NCBI GenBank assembly: GCA_965228165.1
Contig: CBDDHB010000003.1
Coordinates: 1,860,001 to 1,924,000 of the forward strand
Direction: 5' to 3'
Source: Oleispirillum sp965228165
GTDB taxonomy: Bacteria; Pseudomonadota; Alphaproteobacteria; Rhodospirillales; Rhodospirillaceae
Length of the DNA: 64,000 nucleotides
Part shown: positions 8,646 through 18,923 of the stretch, one piece after another
Position numbering within the stretch: position 1 is the first letter of the stretch
Layout of the letters: each line of letters opens with the position of its first letter
Notes under the pieces: model-generated
The model's input: the letters and a program-made list of their open reading frames with translations, nothing else
The model's database searches: none
Told to the model about the DNA's origin: nothing
Made by a program: the position numbers and the translations under genes

Positions 8646-10566
8646 CATGCCCGGCGGTTCGCCCACATCGTCTCGAAGGCGTCCTCCAGGGCGCGGGCCT
8701 GGGCGGCGGGGTCGAACACCGGCGAGGCGGGAACGCAAACGGCCAGCTTTTGCCGCAGCGCGGCGCGGGCGGACGGATCGTTGCCCAGGCGGATCGCCTC
8801 GGCGACGAAGGCCGCGCGGTCGGGCAGGACCAGCTCGGGAAGTCCGGCGCGGGCGAGGATGCTGGCGCCGACGCGGGCGGCGAAGTTTTCCCCCAGCACG
8901 GTCAGCATCGGCACCCCGGCGCGCAGGGAATCCAGGCAGGTGGTGTGGGCGCCATAGATCAGGCAGTCGAGCGTCAGGTCGGCGTGGGCGAGGCGGGCGA
9001 CGTGGTCTTCGATGCGTTCGGTCCTGGGGGCGAAGATCAGGCGGTCCGGCGCGATGCCGCAGTCGGCGGCGAAGGCGCGATAGCGTTGGCGGGTGACTTC
9101 GGGGGCGTCGCGCAGCCAAAGCACTGTGCCCGGAACCCCCTTCAGAATTTCGATCCAGGCGGCGAAGGTGTCGCCGTCGATCTTCAGGTGCAGGTTGAAG
9201 CAGCCGAAGACCACGGCGTTTTCCGGCAGGCCGCAGGCGGCGCGTCCGGGCGGTGGCGGCAGGGGAAAGAGGCGGCGGGCGGGATGATAGCCGTGCGGCA
9301 AGCGGATCAGCGCTTCGGTGAAGCGGTCGTCGTGCTCGGGCGGGGCGACGATGTCGTCGGCCAGCAGATAGTCGAACCACGGCGCGCCGGAGGTTCCGGC
9401 CATCCCCAGCCAGGCGGCCTGGATCGGCGCGGGGCGGTGGGCGGGGATGCCGGGGCGGTGGTGGCGGGTGTAAAGCGCCAGATCGACCAGGATGTGGGTG
9501 CCCTCGGCGCGAATGCGCAGGGCGGCGTCGCGATCGGACAGGCCGCGCAGATCGACGAATCGGTCGGCTGTTCGAGCGATCTCGCCGCGTACCGGGTCGC
9601 CGTCGTCCGGTCCCTCGGAAAAGGCGACGGCGCGGACCCGCGCCGGGTCGTGCGCGGCGAACAGGTCGGCGACGAGGTGGGCGATGGCGTGGTCGCGGAA
9701 ATCCGGCGACAAGTATCCCACCACCAAGGGCCTCTCCGGCGCGGTGGGGGCATCGGCGGCAGGGGGGTGGCGTCGCGACCGCGAAAGGCGGTCTCGGCCA
9801 TGGCGATGCGTTTGATCTCTTCTCCGGTGAAGGGGAAGTTGAGCGCCGACTGTAGCGGAATGGCGATGTGTCGTTCGCCGTCGTCACGGGCGAGCAAGCC
9901 GCGTACCGCCGCCAGGGCTTCCGTCTCGTCGTTCCAGCGCGCCGCCTCGCGGCAGGCGCGCAGCAGATGCCCCGCTGCCGGGGCGAGGGTCGGATCGATC
10001 TCGCTTGCGATTTTCAAGGCATCGACAGCCTCGTCCAGTCGCTTCAGCCGCAGCAGGCTCTGGCCGCGCAAGGCGTGAAGGATCGCGGCGCGCGGCAGCG
10101 CGGCGAGGCCGCGTTCGGCGACATCCAGGGACTCCCCCGGCGCTTCGCCCAGGCGCAACTGGGCAAGGTTGACGTAGGCGTCCGGCTCGCGTGGCGCGGC
10201 AGCCACCAGGTCGCGCAGCAGGGCGGTGGCCTCGCCGATGCGCCCACCCCGGCGCAGGGTCTCCGCCAGGGCGACGCCGACGTCCGCCGTCAGTCCGGGG
10301 GCGTGCAGGGCGCGGCGCAGCAAAGTCTCGGCAAGGACGAGTTCCCGCGCGTCGAGAGCGAGCCGTCCCTGGGTGAACAGCGCGGGAGCGAAGTTCGGAG
10401 CCAAACGCAGAACCGCATGCAGCAGTTTGCGCGCCTCTGTCCGGTCGCCGCGCCGTAACAGCAGCAGCGCCAGATTATAGCGCGGCACGACGGCGCGCGG
10501 ATCGGCGGCGGCGGCGCGCCGCAGCGCCGCGATTGCGGCGTCCAGGCGGGGATCTGCGGCGGCCAT
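8645..10566 (-). pseudogene. TPR-repeat O-GlcNAc-transferase-like (SPINDLY/GT41-type) protein, frameshifted
   Basis: The N-terminal half (bases 10566 to about 9768) is helical TPR sequence, for example PRYNLALLLLRRGDRTEARK and LRRGGRIGEATALLRDLVAA. The C-terminal half (from about 9760) has the GT41/OGT catalytic region: VVGYLSPDFRDHAIAHL, HLKIDGDTFAAW, LDCLIYGAHTTCLDSLRAGVP and RVGASILARAGLPEL. The two halves are in different frames, joined at a G6 run (9762-9767). Adding one G gives a continuous protein of 640 residues with a Pro-rich linker. In the family these enzymes transfer sugars to proteins; the bacterial substrates are poorly known. The start is placed at MAAADPRLDAA. The intact codons on both sides suggest a sequencing error more than decay. 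Confidence 0.82.
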
Positions 10567-10727
10567 GCGGGGCGCTCCAATGGACAGGAAGAGCCATTCA
10601 TAATCCGTCCGCCAGGGGCGGGCAAGGCGGCGAAACGTCGGTTTATGCGGATCCCGCATGGTTCGATGCGTGCCGGGCATCGACGGATTCGCTATAGTGG
10701 TCAGACAGAAAAACCCGGGAGGATTTC

Positions 10728-11804
10728 ATGAAGAACCGCAGCTACACCGTCGCGGTGATCGCCGGCGACGGCATCGGCAAGGAAGTGGTGCCCGAAGGGG
10801 TGCGGGTGCTGGAGGCGGCGGCGCGCAAGTTCGGCTTCGCGCTCGACCTTCAGGATCACGACTTCGGCAGCTGCGACTATTACGCCAAGCACGGCCGGAT
10901 GATGCCCGACGACTGGCAGGAGCGCATCGGCCCGGCGGACGCGATCTTCTTCGGCGCGGTCGGCTGGCCGGACACCGTGCCCGACCATATTTCGTTGTGG
11001 GGCTCGCTGTTGCAGTTCCGCCGCGTCTACGACCAGTACGTCAACCTGCGCCCGGTGCGCCTGATGCCCGGCGTGCCTTGTCCTCTCGCGGGCCGCGAGC
11101 CGGGCAGCATCGACTTCCTGGTGGTGCGCGAAAACACCGAGGGCGAATACTCCTCGGTCGGCGGCAAGATGTTCGCCGGGACCGAGCGCGAAGTGGTGAT
11201 CCAGGAAACCGTGATGAGCCGGGTTGGCGTCGATCGCATCCTGAAATTCGCCTTCGAACTGGCGGCGTCGCGTCCGAAGAAGCACCTGACCTCGGCCACC
11301 AAGTCCAACGGCATCGCCATCACCATGCCCTATTGGGACGAACGGGTGCTGGAAATGGCCAAGAACTTCCCCGAGGTGCGGCACGACAAGTACCACATCG
11401 ACATCCTGACCGCGAACTTCGTGCTCCACCCCGATCGTTTCGACGTGGTGGTCGGCTCCAACCTGTTCGGCGACATCCTCTCCGACCTTGGCCCCGCCTG
11501 CACCGGCACCATCGGCATCGCGCCGTCGGCCAACATCAATCCCAGCCGTCAAAAACCGTCCCTGTTCGAGCCGGTGCACGGTTCCGCCCCCGACATCGCG
11601 GGCAAGGGCATCGCCAATCCGATCGGCCAGATCTGGTCGGCGGCGATGATGCTGGACTTCCTGGGAGAGGCCGAGGCCGCCGCCGCCATCGTCAAGGCGA
11701 TCGAGACCGTGGTGGTGCAGCCCGACCTGCGCACCGCCGACCTGAAGGGAACCGCCAATACCGCCGCATGCGGCGCGGCGATCCTGAAGGCTCTGCTGGG
11801 GTAA
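10728..11804 (+). CDS. dmlA: Tartrate dehydrogenase / D-malate dehydrogenase (beta-decarboxylating dehydrogenase)
   Basis: 358 residues, of the isopropylmalate/isocitrate dehydrogenase superfamily. Seen: nucleotide/substrate motifs VIAGDGIGKEVVPEG at residue 9, FLVVRENTEGEYSS near 128, the metal-binding NLFGDILSDLGPACTGTIG near 245 and LFEPVHGSAPDIAGKG near 280. The segment GAVGWPDTVPDHISLWGSLL is typical of the TtuC/DmlA branch (tartrate, D-malate, sometimes 3-isopropylmalate) rather than LeuB. It oxidises and decarboxylates a 2-hydroxy-dicarboxylate with NAD and Mn/Mg. A GGGAGGATTTC ribosome site precedes the ATG and a TATAGT box lies near 10693. It is monocistronic: hairpin downstream, minus-strand genes on both sides. 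The exact substrate is not decided by sequence. Confidence 0.88.
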   Translation: MKNRSYTVAVIAGDGIGKEVVPEGVRVLEAAARKFGFALDLQDHDFGSCDYYAKHGRMMPDDWQERIGPADAIFFGAVGWPDTVPDHISLWGSLLQFRRVYDQYVNLRPVRLMPGVPCPLAGREPGSIDFLVVRENTEGEYSSVGGKMFAGTEREVVIQETVMSRVGVDRILKFAFELAASRPKKHLTSATKSNGIAITMPYWDERVLEMAKNFPEVRHDKYHIDILTANFVLHPDRFDVVVGSNLFGDILSDLGPACTGTIGIAPSANINPSRQKPSLFEPVHGSAPDIAGKGIANPIGQIWSAAMMLDFLGEAEAAAAIVKAIETVVVQPDLRTADLKGTANTAACGAAILKALLG

Positions 11805-11832
11805 GCACCAGACCGGGCGCTGCCCGGACCCG

Positions 11833-11853
11833 CAAAGGGGCTCGACCCCTTTG
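11833..11853. terminator. Stem-loop downstream of dmlA
   Basis: An 8-bp stem CAAAGGGG/CCCCTTTG with loop CTCGA. A run of six T follows about 12 bases later, so it may be a weak terminator for dmlA or an intergenic repeat of a type common in GC-rich alphaproteobacteria. Confidence 0.55.
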
Positions 11854-11967
11854 ATCCCATGAGTTCTTTTTTGCGCGAAGCGCGATAAAACCATCACGCC
11901 GCGCGAAGGTCGATTGCCGCTGCGCGGCGAAAAAAGGGGACATGGGGTCTTGGCCCCTGTCCTGGTT

Positions 11968-12813
11968 CTACGCTGCGGCGATCGTCACCTGGACGTCGGC
12001 GGGTTTGGCGGTATAGGGGGACGAGGTGACCAGCACCCGCGCCCCGGCGCGGGCATAGTCGGCGGCATTGGCGGCGGTGATGCCGCCCGCCGCCGCGATC
12101 ACCGGCTGCGGGCCGTCGGTCGCGGCAAGGCGCGCGGTCAGGCGCGCCACCTCCGCCGGGGGGAATTTCTCCAGTTGCAGGACGTTGGCGCCGTGATCCC
12201 TGGCGATCAGGGCGTCGGCGAGGGTTTTGACCTCGACGACGATGCTGCGTTCCGGGTTGCGGCGACGCAGTTCGGCGACCTGGATGGATAGGGCGTCGCC
12301 GCCGCCGAAGGCGCGGTGTTCGGGGAACAGCAGGATGGTGTCGGACAGGCCGCAGCGGTGCATCGTAGCCCCGGCGACGCAGATCGCCTTGGTGGACAGC
12401 GCCCGGGTGCCGGGCACCGCCTTGCGGGTGCAGGCGACGACGATGGCGGGATCGACGGCGCGGGCCGCGTCGATGATCGCGCGCACCGCCCCGGCGACGC
12501 CCGAGGTCCATTCGATCAGGGTTTGCGCCACCTTCCTCCCGGCGAGCAGGGCCTCGGCGGGGCCCGCGCCGGAAAGCAGCAGGGTTCCGGCGGCGACGTC
12601 GCGGCCCGAGGCGGTGGCGACCTTGGCGGTGCAGCCCAGAAGCGCGAGGATGCGCGCCGCTTCCTCGGTACAGCAGGCGACCATGGGGCCGCGCGCGGCG
12701 AAGGCGATGCGGCCGGGCGCGCCGCCGATTTCCAGGGATCGGGTGGTCAGGTCGCCGTAGGGAATGTCCTCGGCGAGCAGGGCATGGAGGACGGAATCCG
12801 GGATGTGGTGCAT
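11968..12813 (-). CDS. modD: ModD, molybdenum-associated quinolinate-phosphoribosyltransferase homologue
   Basis: 281 residues, homologous to NadC (quinolinate phosphoribosyltransferase). Seen: EDIPYGDLTTRSL near residue 15, IEWTSGVAGAVRAII near 100, ACTRKAVPGTRALSTKAI near 128, FGGGDALSIQVAELRRR near 165 and AAAGGITAANAADYA near 245. The start MHHIPDSVLHALLAEDIPYGDLTT and the LFPEHRAF segment fit the ModD branch found in molybdate-transport operons. Its biochemical role is unsettled. No modABC gene is next to it here, so assignment to ModD rather than NadC rests on sequence feel and the unusual N terminus; nadA/nadB are also absent nearby. It is a single gene, facing the dmlA gene across a hairpin. 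Confidence 0.75.
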   Translation of the reverse strand: MHHIPDSVLHALLAEDIPYGDLTTRSLEIGGAPGRIAFAARGPMVACCTEEAARILALLGCTAKVATASGRDVAAGTLLLSGAGPAEALLAGRKVAQTLIEWTSGVAGAVRAIIDAARAVDPAIVVACTRKAVPGTRALSTKAICVAGATMHRCGLSDTILLFPEHRAFGGGDALSIQVAELRRRNPERSIVVEVKTLADALIARDHGANVLQLEKFPPAEVARLTARLAATDGPQPVIAAAGGITAANAADYARAGARVLVTSSPYTAKPADVQVTIAAA

Positions 12814-12918
12814 GGGGCGCGTCTCCGGGCGGGCGTTGTGCGTGTCGCATATACGACGAGGCGCACGGCGACGCCCGGGACAAGCAAATCCCGGACCATC
12901 ACGCCCGACCGGGCCGGA

Positions 12919-13569
12919 TCAGGAGGGTTCGCCCTCGGTCAGGCCCATGCGGGCGGCGGCGATCACCGCCGAGGTGCGGTTGGGAACGCCCAGCGACTTC
13001 AGGATGGCGGTGACGTGCAGCTTCACCGTGCCTTCGGAAAGGTCGAGGCTTTGCGCGATGTCGCGGTTGGACAGGCCCTTCGCCACCAGGCGCAGAACGT
13101 CCATCTGGCGGGGGGTCAGGGCGGCGGGGTTGGCCGCCTCGTGCGGCGCGTCGGCGGCGGCGGGTTCGTCGTCGAGGACCAGCGGCGGGATGTAGTGGCC
13201 GCCGGACAGCACCAGATTGATCGCGTGGATCATCACCGAACTCGACGAGGTCTTGGGGATGAATCCCCGCGCTCCGGCGCGCATCGCGGTGGTGATCAGG
13301 GCGCGATCGACCAGGGCGGAGAGGATCACCACCGGCACCTCGGGCCGTTCGGCGCGCAGCGAGCGCAGGGCCTCTTCCCAGGGCAGGCCGGGCATGCGGA
13401 TGTCGAGGAGGACCAGATCGAGTCCGGGGGTGGCGCGCGCCAGTTCCAGCGCCTCGCGGTGATCGCCCGCGGCGAGGCAGCGGGTCCCCGGGGCAAGATG
13501 GTACAACACCATGGTCAAGCCGTCGCGAAACAGCTCGTGGTCGTCGGCTATCAGAACCGTATAGGACAC
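12919..13569 (-). CDS. NarL/LuxR-family response regulator
   Basis: 216 residues from the GTG at 13569, chosen because it places VLIADDHELFRDGL at the N terminus, as in the family. Receiver domain: acidic pair ADDH, phosphoacceptor Asp in LDLVLLDIRMPG near residue 55, Lys in GFIPKTSSS near 105. C-terminal LuxR helix-turn-helix (residues about 150-212): LTPRQMDVLRLVAKGLSNRDIAQSL then EGTVKLHVTAILKSLGV. All key residues for phosphorylation are present. It lies downstream of, and on the same strand as, the histidine kinase gene (gap about 113 bases), so the two probably form a two-component pair. The signal and targets are unknown. Confidence 0.92.
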   Translation of the reverse strand: MSYTVLIADDHELFRDGLTMVLYHLAPGTRCLAAGDHREALELARATPGLDLVLLDIRMPGLPWEEALRSLRAERPEVPVVILSALVDRALITTAMRAGARGFIPKTSSSSVMIHAINLVLSGGHYIPPLVLDDEPAAADAPHEAANPAALTPRQMDVLRLVAKGLSNRDIAQSLDLSEGTVKLHVTAILKSLGVPNRTSAVIAAARMGLTEGEPS

Positions 13570-13682
13570 AGCGCGGTCAATCCCGTCAAAACCTCGGCGC
13601 GAAGCCGACACAGCGCGACCGTGAAGATTTCCGGCGCGACCCCGAAGATTAGCGAACAAGCGAGGGATGGCAAAGGGCTAAA

Positions 13683-16004
13683 TCACGGATTTGGAGGCGT
13701 TTCATCCGGCAGATCGAAATAGACCAGGGCGCCCCCCCCGGGGGCGACGCGGCGCCGACGGTGCCGCCGTGCAATTCGACCAGGGCGCGCACGATGCTCA
13801 AGCCCAGACCGGACCCCTCCGGCCCCGGATTGACGGTGCCGCGCACCCGGGTTTCCAACTGGCGGAAGCGGTCGAACATCACCGGCAGGAAGGAAGGCGG
13901 GATGCCGGGGCCATGGTCGGCGATCTCGACCCGGATGCGCCCCTGGTCCGCATGGGCGCGAATCTCGATGGTTCCGCCCTCGGGGGAAAAGCGCACCGCG
14001 TTGCCGAAAATATTGATCACCACCTGGGTCAGGCGGTCGGCGTCGCCCATCACCCGCAGCGGCCTTTGCGGCAGGGCCCAGACGACGGACAGGTTCTTCG
14101 CCTCGGAGAGCATGCGATGGGTCTCGACGCTCTGGCGCAACACCATGCCGAGGTCGGTGGGGCGCGGATCGAAGGCGATCATCCCGGCGTTGATCCGTTC
14201 GAGGTCGAGCAGATCGGTGATCAGGCGCAGCAGGCGGCGTCCGTTGCGTTCGGCGATCGCCAGCAGGTCCTTGGTCTTTTCCGGCGGCAGGCTGCCGCTG
14301 TTGATCAGGCCGAGGGCGCCGAGAATGCTGGTCAGCGGGGTGCGCAGGTCGTGGCCGACGGTGGTCACCAGTTCGGTCTTCAGGCGCTCCACCCGCTTGC
14401 GGTCGGTGATGTCCTGCACGATGGCGATGAACAGGGGGTCCTGATCGACGTCGACCCGGCTGATCGAGACCTCGGCGGGGAAGGTTCGTCCATCGCGCCG
14501 CCGCGCCAGAATCTCGTGCCGCCGCGCCTCCGTCCCCGCCTTGGCCTCGCGCGGGGTGCGGACGTCGAAAAGCGACAGGGTGCCCTCGGGCGACAGCAGG
14601 TTGACGTGTCGTCCCAGAACCTCGCGCAGGGGGTGGCCGAACAGCCGCTCGGCGGCGGCGTTGAAGCCGGTGATCGCGCCGTTAGCGGCGACGATCACCA
14701 CGCCCTCCTGGATGGTGTCGAAAACCGCGCGCACCCGTTCCTGGCTGGCCCGCAGGTCGCGCGCGGTCTGCGCGCGATGGCGTTCGACGGTGTGGATGGA
14801 CAGCATCGCGGCGACGGTGGAGAGGGTCTGGACAAGGTCGCCCACCAGTTCGTCGTCGAAGGGGGCGGCGCGGTCGGACAGCGCCACCAGGCCGATCATC
14901 CGGTCGCGCGCGCCGACCGGCAGAATCACGGTATGCCCCAGGCCGGGGGCGTCGGCCTCGTCCTCGCCGTGGGCGATCGCGGCGGTTTCCAGGGCGCGGC
15001 GCAGGACCGGCGGCTGCGGCCCGGCGATCGCCTCGATCCAGGCCCCGGACGCCGCCAGGGTGCCCGGCGTGCGGTCCTCGCCGTGGACCGCCGCGATCAG
15101 TCCGGCGTGGCAGCGGGCGATGCGCAGCAGTCCGTCGAGAAACCGGGAAAACGCCCGCGGGTGGTCGCCGCCCATCAGGAAGGATGTCTGCGCCTCGCCC
15201 ACCAGGCGCAGCAGCGCCGCCTGGCGGTCGATGTGCGCCTGGAGCAGGCGGGAGCGGGTGACGTCGGAAACCCGCAGCACCGCGTCGCCGGTTTCCGGAC
15301 GGTGCAGGCTGATCTGCAACCGGCGGCGGTCGTCGGTGTGCAGGTCCACGGGGCGGCCGCCGCGTCGTTGCAGGTGGCGCAGGACGGTGGACGCCTTCGG
15401 GGTTCCGGCCTCCGCCGGGCCTCCCATCAGAACCGACAGGAGGACCGACAGCGGCGTGCCGGCCCGTAAGGTCGCGTGGGGGGGCGCGCATGGTTTCGCG
15501 CAGGGCGTCGTTGCAGCGGACGAGGCGCAGATCGGAATCGAGAATCGCATAGGAACAGGTTCCGTCGTCGCCGTCCGGCAGGGCGTGCTGCCACTGTTGC
15601 GGCGGCGGCGGTTCGTCGGCGCGGGTCCATCCCGGCAGGTCGTGGGCGATCAGCAGGACTCCGGCGAGTCCGCCGTCCGCGCCCCGAATCGGCGTGTAGT
15701 TGCCGACCAGGACGCGCCCGTCCGAACCCGATGCGGCATGGTGCAGCGCCGTGGCGGCGCGCCCGTCGCGCGCCACCGCCAGGACCGGCGCGTCGTAGAC
15801 GTCGGCGAGCGGCCCCAGGACGTCGTCGAGGGGCTGGCCGTCGCGCACCGGCGCAAGGCCCCGGAACGCCGGATTGGCATAGGCCACCCGCAGATCGGGC
15901 AGGAAGACCGCGACGGCGTCGCGCGCGCCGTCGAACAGCCGCGCGTAAAGGGCGGGATCCAACGAAGACGTGGCTTTTACCGGGCTTTGGCTCATCAGGG
16001 TCAT
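13683..16004 (-). pseudogene. PAS/GAF-type sensor histidine kinase, two compensating frameshifts
   Basis: Cytoplasmic sensor kinase with no clear membrane helix. Order: N-terminal PAS (around ALYARLFDGARDAVAVFLPD), a second sensor segment, a GAF-like region, PAS (VFDTIQEGVVIVAANGAITG), HisKA with phosphorylated His in TVGHDLRTPLTSILGAL, then HATPase with DHGPGIP and GSGLGLSIVRALVELHGG. The frame changes twice: at the G6 run 15479-15484 (after LRETMRAPP) and at the C8 run 13732-13739 (after TVGAASPPGG). Correcting both restores about 773 residues ending LVYFDLPDETPPNP at a TGA at 13683-13685. Total length is a multiple of three, so the shifts cancel (+1/-1). Both lie in homopolymers, so sequencing error is the likelier cause. 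The partner regulator is next downstream. Confidence 0.85.
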
Positions 16005-16123
16005 CCGTTGTCCATGCGCCGACGACATCGCGGACAGGCGCGCCGGAACATGGCGCGTCCCGGTCGGGATTCGCATGCCCACGGCGGACCGGCAAGCATT
16101 TTACGCGTTGCCGATGACGGTCT

Positions 16124-17569
16124 CTAAGGCAGAATGCCGACGGCGAGGTGGCGGGGGTCGGCCTTGGCGATTTTTTTCAGTCCGGCGATCAGGGGGCTGA
16201 GGCGGTCGTCGCCGCGCTGCTGGCTGTCGGGGCGGATGCGCACCACCCCGGCGCTGACGGTCAGAAGGGGGAAGGCGCGTTCGGTGCCGTAGCGGTCGGA
16301 GATGGTGATGAATCCCTTTTCCCGCGCGGTTTCGTCGTAATAGGCGGCGACTTCGTCGCGGAAGGACTCGATCACCTTTTCCACCTCGGCCTCCAGCGCC
16401 GGATAGTCGTCCACCGCCTTGCGGCCGGAGACGAAATCGTCGCCGCCGATGTGGGCGATGAAGTCCTCCGCGCCGCCGAAATGCCGCCGCAGGATGTCGG
16501 CGAAGGCCTGGATCGCGCGGTCGCCCAGGCGGAAGCCGTAGTGGTCGTTGAAGGGTTTGAAGTTGTCGAAATCGTAATAGACCATGACGTGCTCGGACGA
16601 CGGGTCGCCGAGGCATTCCGATAGGTATTCGTGGATCACCGTGTTGCCGGGCAGGCGGGACAGCGGGTTCTGGTCGCGGGCGATGGTCAGGTTCTTGTCG
16701 TTGATCACCCGCAGCAGCGCGTTGGCGCTCAAGAACCCGGCGTATTTGAAGGCTCCGTCAACGAGGATCAGACCCTCGGCGTCGCTGGCTCCGGAAAAGA
16801 TTTCCAGGATGCGCTCGGCGGGCAGGTTGACCGCGGCGACCGGGCAGGCGGTGACGAAATGGCCGAGCGACCGGCCATAGGCGCGGTTGGTCATCAGGTC
16901 GCGGCCGAACTGCGAATAGGTGTATTCCTTCAGGTCGCCCTCGCGGACGATGCCGACCGGCTCGCCGGTGGGATCGACCACCGGGAAGAAGGTGCGGTTC
17001 TTTTCGGCGCGGAAGCGTTCGAAGACCTCGAGCATGCGGGTCTCGACGCTCAAGGGGGCGATGCTTTCCATGCGTTCCAGCAGGATGCGCTCGTCGCTGC
17101 GTGCCTGACGGCGGTCGCGGCGGCTCATCTCGCGCACCAGGGGGTATTCGCGCGCGGTTTCGGCGATGTCGGCGAGCGGCGGGCAGACCAGATAGCCCTG
17201 GATCAGGTCGCAGCCGACCTCCTTGCAGACGAAGTATTCGGCCTCGGTCTCCACCCCCTCGGCGACCACCATGATCCCCAGAAGGTGGGCGATGCTGACC
17301 ACGTGCGAGAAGAAGATCTTGCGCCGCGCGTCCTCGGCGACGCCGGCAAGCAGGGCGCGGTCGATCTTGATGAAATCGGGGTTGGCGCCGTACAGGCTTT
17401 GCAGGCTGCCCAGTCCCGCGCCGAAGTCGTCGATGGCGTAGCGCAGGCCGGATGCCGGGTTGCCCCGTTCGCGCGACAGGTCGGCCAGCACCTCGGGCAG
17501 ATGCGCCCGTTCCGAGATGTCCAGGATGACCGTCGATTCCTCCAACCAGTGTTCCTGGATCAGGGCGCG
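16124..17569 (-). pseudogene. EAL - CBS - GGDEF protein, 5' end replaced by a duplicated rlmD segment
   Basis: The remaining sequence starts inside an EAL domain (ILDISERAHLPEV), keeps YAIDDFGAGLGSL, VVAEGVETEAE and IQGYLVCPP, then a CBS-like pair (FFPVVDPTGEPVGIVREGDL) and a C-terminal GGDEF domain with the variant signature FIAHIGGDDFVSG. About the first 100 residues of the EAL domain, including the EAL motif and the first metal ligands, are missing. At base 17564 the sequence switches to an exact copy of part of rlmD. The open frame continues 30 codons into that copy, giving a false N terminus. Such proteins link cyclic-di-GMP synthesis and breakdown; this one should have no phosphodiesterase activity. 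The GG(D/E)EF change to GGDDF leaves cyclase activity uncertain. Confidence 0.85.
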
Positions 17570-18054
17570 GGCGCGGTGCCGGTGGCCGCCGCCCGCCCGC
17601 CGACGATCGGCTTCGGCGGCGTCGCGGTGGCCTTTCCCGACGCCGCCTTCCTGCAACCCAGCGCCGAGGGCGAGGCGGCGTTGCTGGACGCGGTGCTCTC
17701 CGGCCTTTCCGGCGCGGCGCGGGTCGCCGACCTGTTCTGCGGCCTCGGCACCTTCGCCCTGCCGATCGCCCGCCGTGCCGAACGGGTGGTCGCCGCCGAC
17801 GCCGACGGCGCGGCGGTGGCGGCGTTGAAGGCGGCGGTGGCGGCGAATCGCCTGGACCGGCGCCTAACGGTCGCGGCGCGCGATCTTTTCCGCGATCCGC
17901 TGACGGCGGCGGAACTTTCCGGCCTGGACGCGGTGGTCTTCGATCCGCCGCGCGCCGGGGCGGCGGCGCAGGCCGGGGAAATCGCCGCCTCCGCCGTGCC
18001 GCTGGCGGTGGCGGTGTCGTGCAATCCGGCCAGCTTCGCCCGCGACGCCCGCAT
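17564..18054 (+). repeat. 491-bp direct repeat, copy 1 (displaced fragment of rlmD)
   Basis: Identical, as far as I can read base by base, to 19609-20099 (offset 2045). It encodes the SAM-binding half of RlmD (LFCGLGTFALPIARRAE, FDPPRAGAAAQ, SCNPASFARDA) without a start. Left junction: GGCGCGGGCGCGG is shared with the EAL gene side. After 18054 the frame runs on for only nine codons (MTRRALPDD) to a TGA. It is not a functional gene. Confidence 0.95.
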
Positions 18055-18416
18055 GACCCGGCGCGCCTTGCCGGACGATTGATGACGTCGCGGGACGATC
18101 CCGTCAATCCGCCAGTCGGGATGAAACAAAACATTCACGGCGGCGTCGCGCCGCTTGTTATGTTCCTGCGGTTCCTTCCGGTTCTGCCTTGTCGTTTATA
18201 GGTTTTCCGGGGCTGTAAGTGCGTCCGTATGCTTGATCTGTCTAGATGACTTGCCGGATCGCTTGCGAAGATTGTCCCTTTTCCTTGGGCGGGGGAATCG
18301 GGTTTCCGCCGGACTCGTCCGACCCGGTGCGCGCTTTCGCTTGATTCCCGAAGGCGGAGGCGACTAGAAGAGTCGCTCCGGCCGCCCGCCGGAGCGGAAC
18401 GATCGGAGGACCCCGC
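18055..18416. other. Intergenic region upstream of panD
   Basis: About 360 bases without a supported gene. It is less GC-rich than its surroundings at 18120-18260. Near the end is a hairpin (CGCTCCGGC with GCCGGAGCG, about 18373-18395) followed by a GATCGGAGGACC ribosome site for panD. I see no tRNA, IS end or recognised operator that would explain the duplication to its left. Confidence 0.5.
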
Positions 18417-18923
18417 ATGAGCCAGCCCAGCATCCGGAAAATCTCCAGCGCCTCGGATATCCCCGGCGCCGAGGGCTATCGCCTGGACGGCGCGCTGCGT
18501 CCGTTCATGTACGGCAAGATTCATCGCGTCACGGTGACCGAGGCGCGGGTCGATTACATCGGTTCGATCACCATCGATCCGCTGTTGCCGCGCGCCGCCG
18601 GAATCCTGCCCTACAGCCGGGTCGACGTGGTCAACGTCGCCAACGGCAAGCGTTTGCAGACCTATGTCATCGAGGGACGGGAAGGATCGGGGGATTGCTG
18701 CTTGAACGGCGCGGCGGCGCATCTGTTCGCGCGCGGCGACTTGGCGATCGTCATGGCCTACGAGGAGGTTCCGGCGGAGCGTTTGCCGGGCCGTCCGAGC
18801 GTCGCGGTGATGGTCGATTCGCGCAATCAGGCGACCGAGATCTGGACCTATCGCACCCCGGCCCCGGACGAGGTCGGCCAGTCCTGCCGCCATGGGCAGG
18901 CCTATCCCGATGCGACGGCCTGA
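18417..18923 (+). CDS. panD: Aspartate 1-decarboxylase (PanD) with extended termini
   Basis: Makes beta-alanine from aspartate for pantothenate and CoA. The core is clear: MYGKIHRVTVTEARVDYIGS, SITIDPLLPRAAGILPYSRV and YVIEGREGSGDCCLNGAAAHL. The self-cleavage site is Gly-Ser in YIGSITID (about residues 45-46), which would create the pyruvoyl group. The protein is 168 residues against about 126 for typical PanD, with about 20 extra at the N terminus and about 20 at the C terminus (ending CRHGQAYPDATA). The ATG has GATCGGAGGACC upstream. The 3' end overlaps the rlmD start by 14 bases. A related pyruvoyl decarboxylase with another substrate is possible but less likely. Confidence 0.85.
   Translation: MSQPSIRKISSASDIPGAEGYRLDGALRPFMYGKIHRVTVTEARVDYIGSITIDPLLPRAAGILPYSRVDVVNVANGKRLQTYVIEGREGSGDCCLNGAAAHLFARGDLAIVMAYEEVPAERLPGRPSVAVMVDSRNQATEIWTYRTPAPDEVGQSCRHGQAYPDATA

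Noticed and set aside
12841..12865. A molybdate-regulator (ModE-like) box near CATATACGAC upstream of modD
   Set aside because: Only one short half-palindrome is present; the full two-half site with spacing is missing.
16631..18082. A plus-strand open frame whose C-terminal part looks like an RNA methyltransferase
   Set aside because: The first two thirds are antisense to the EAL-GGDEF gene. The methyltransferase part is the 491-bp rlmD copy without a start; not a gene.
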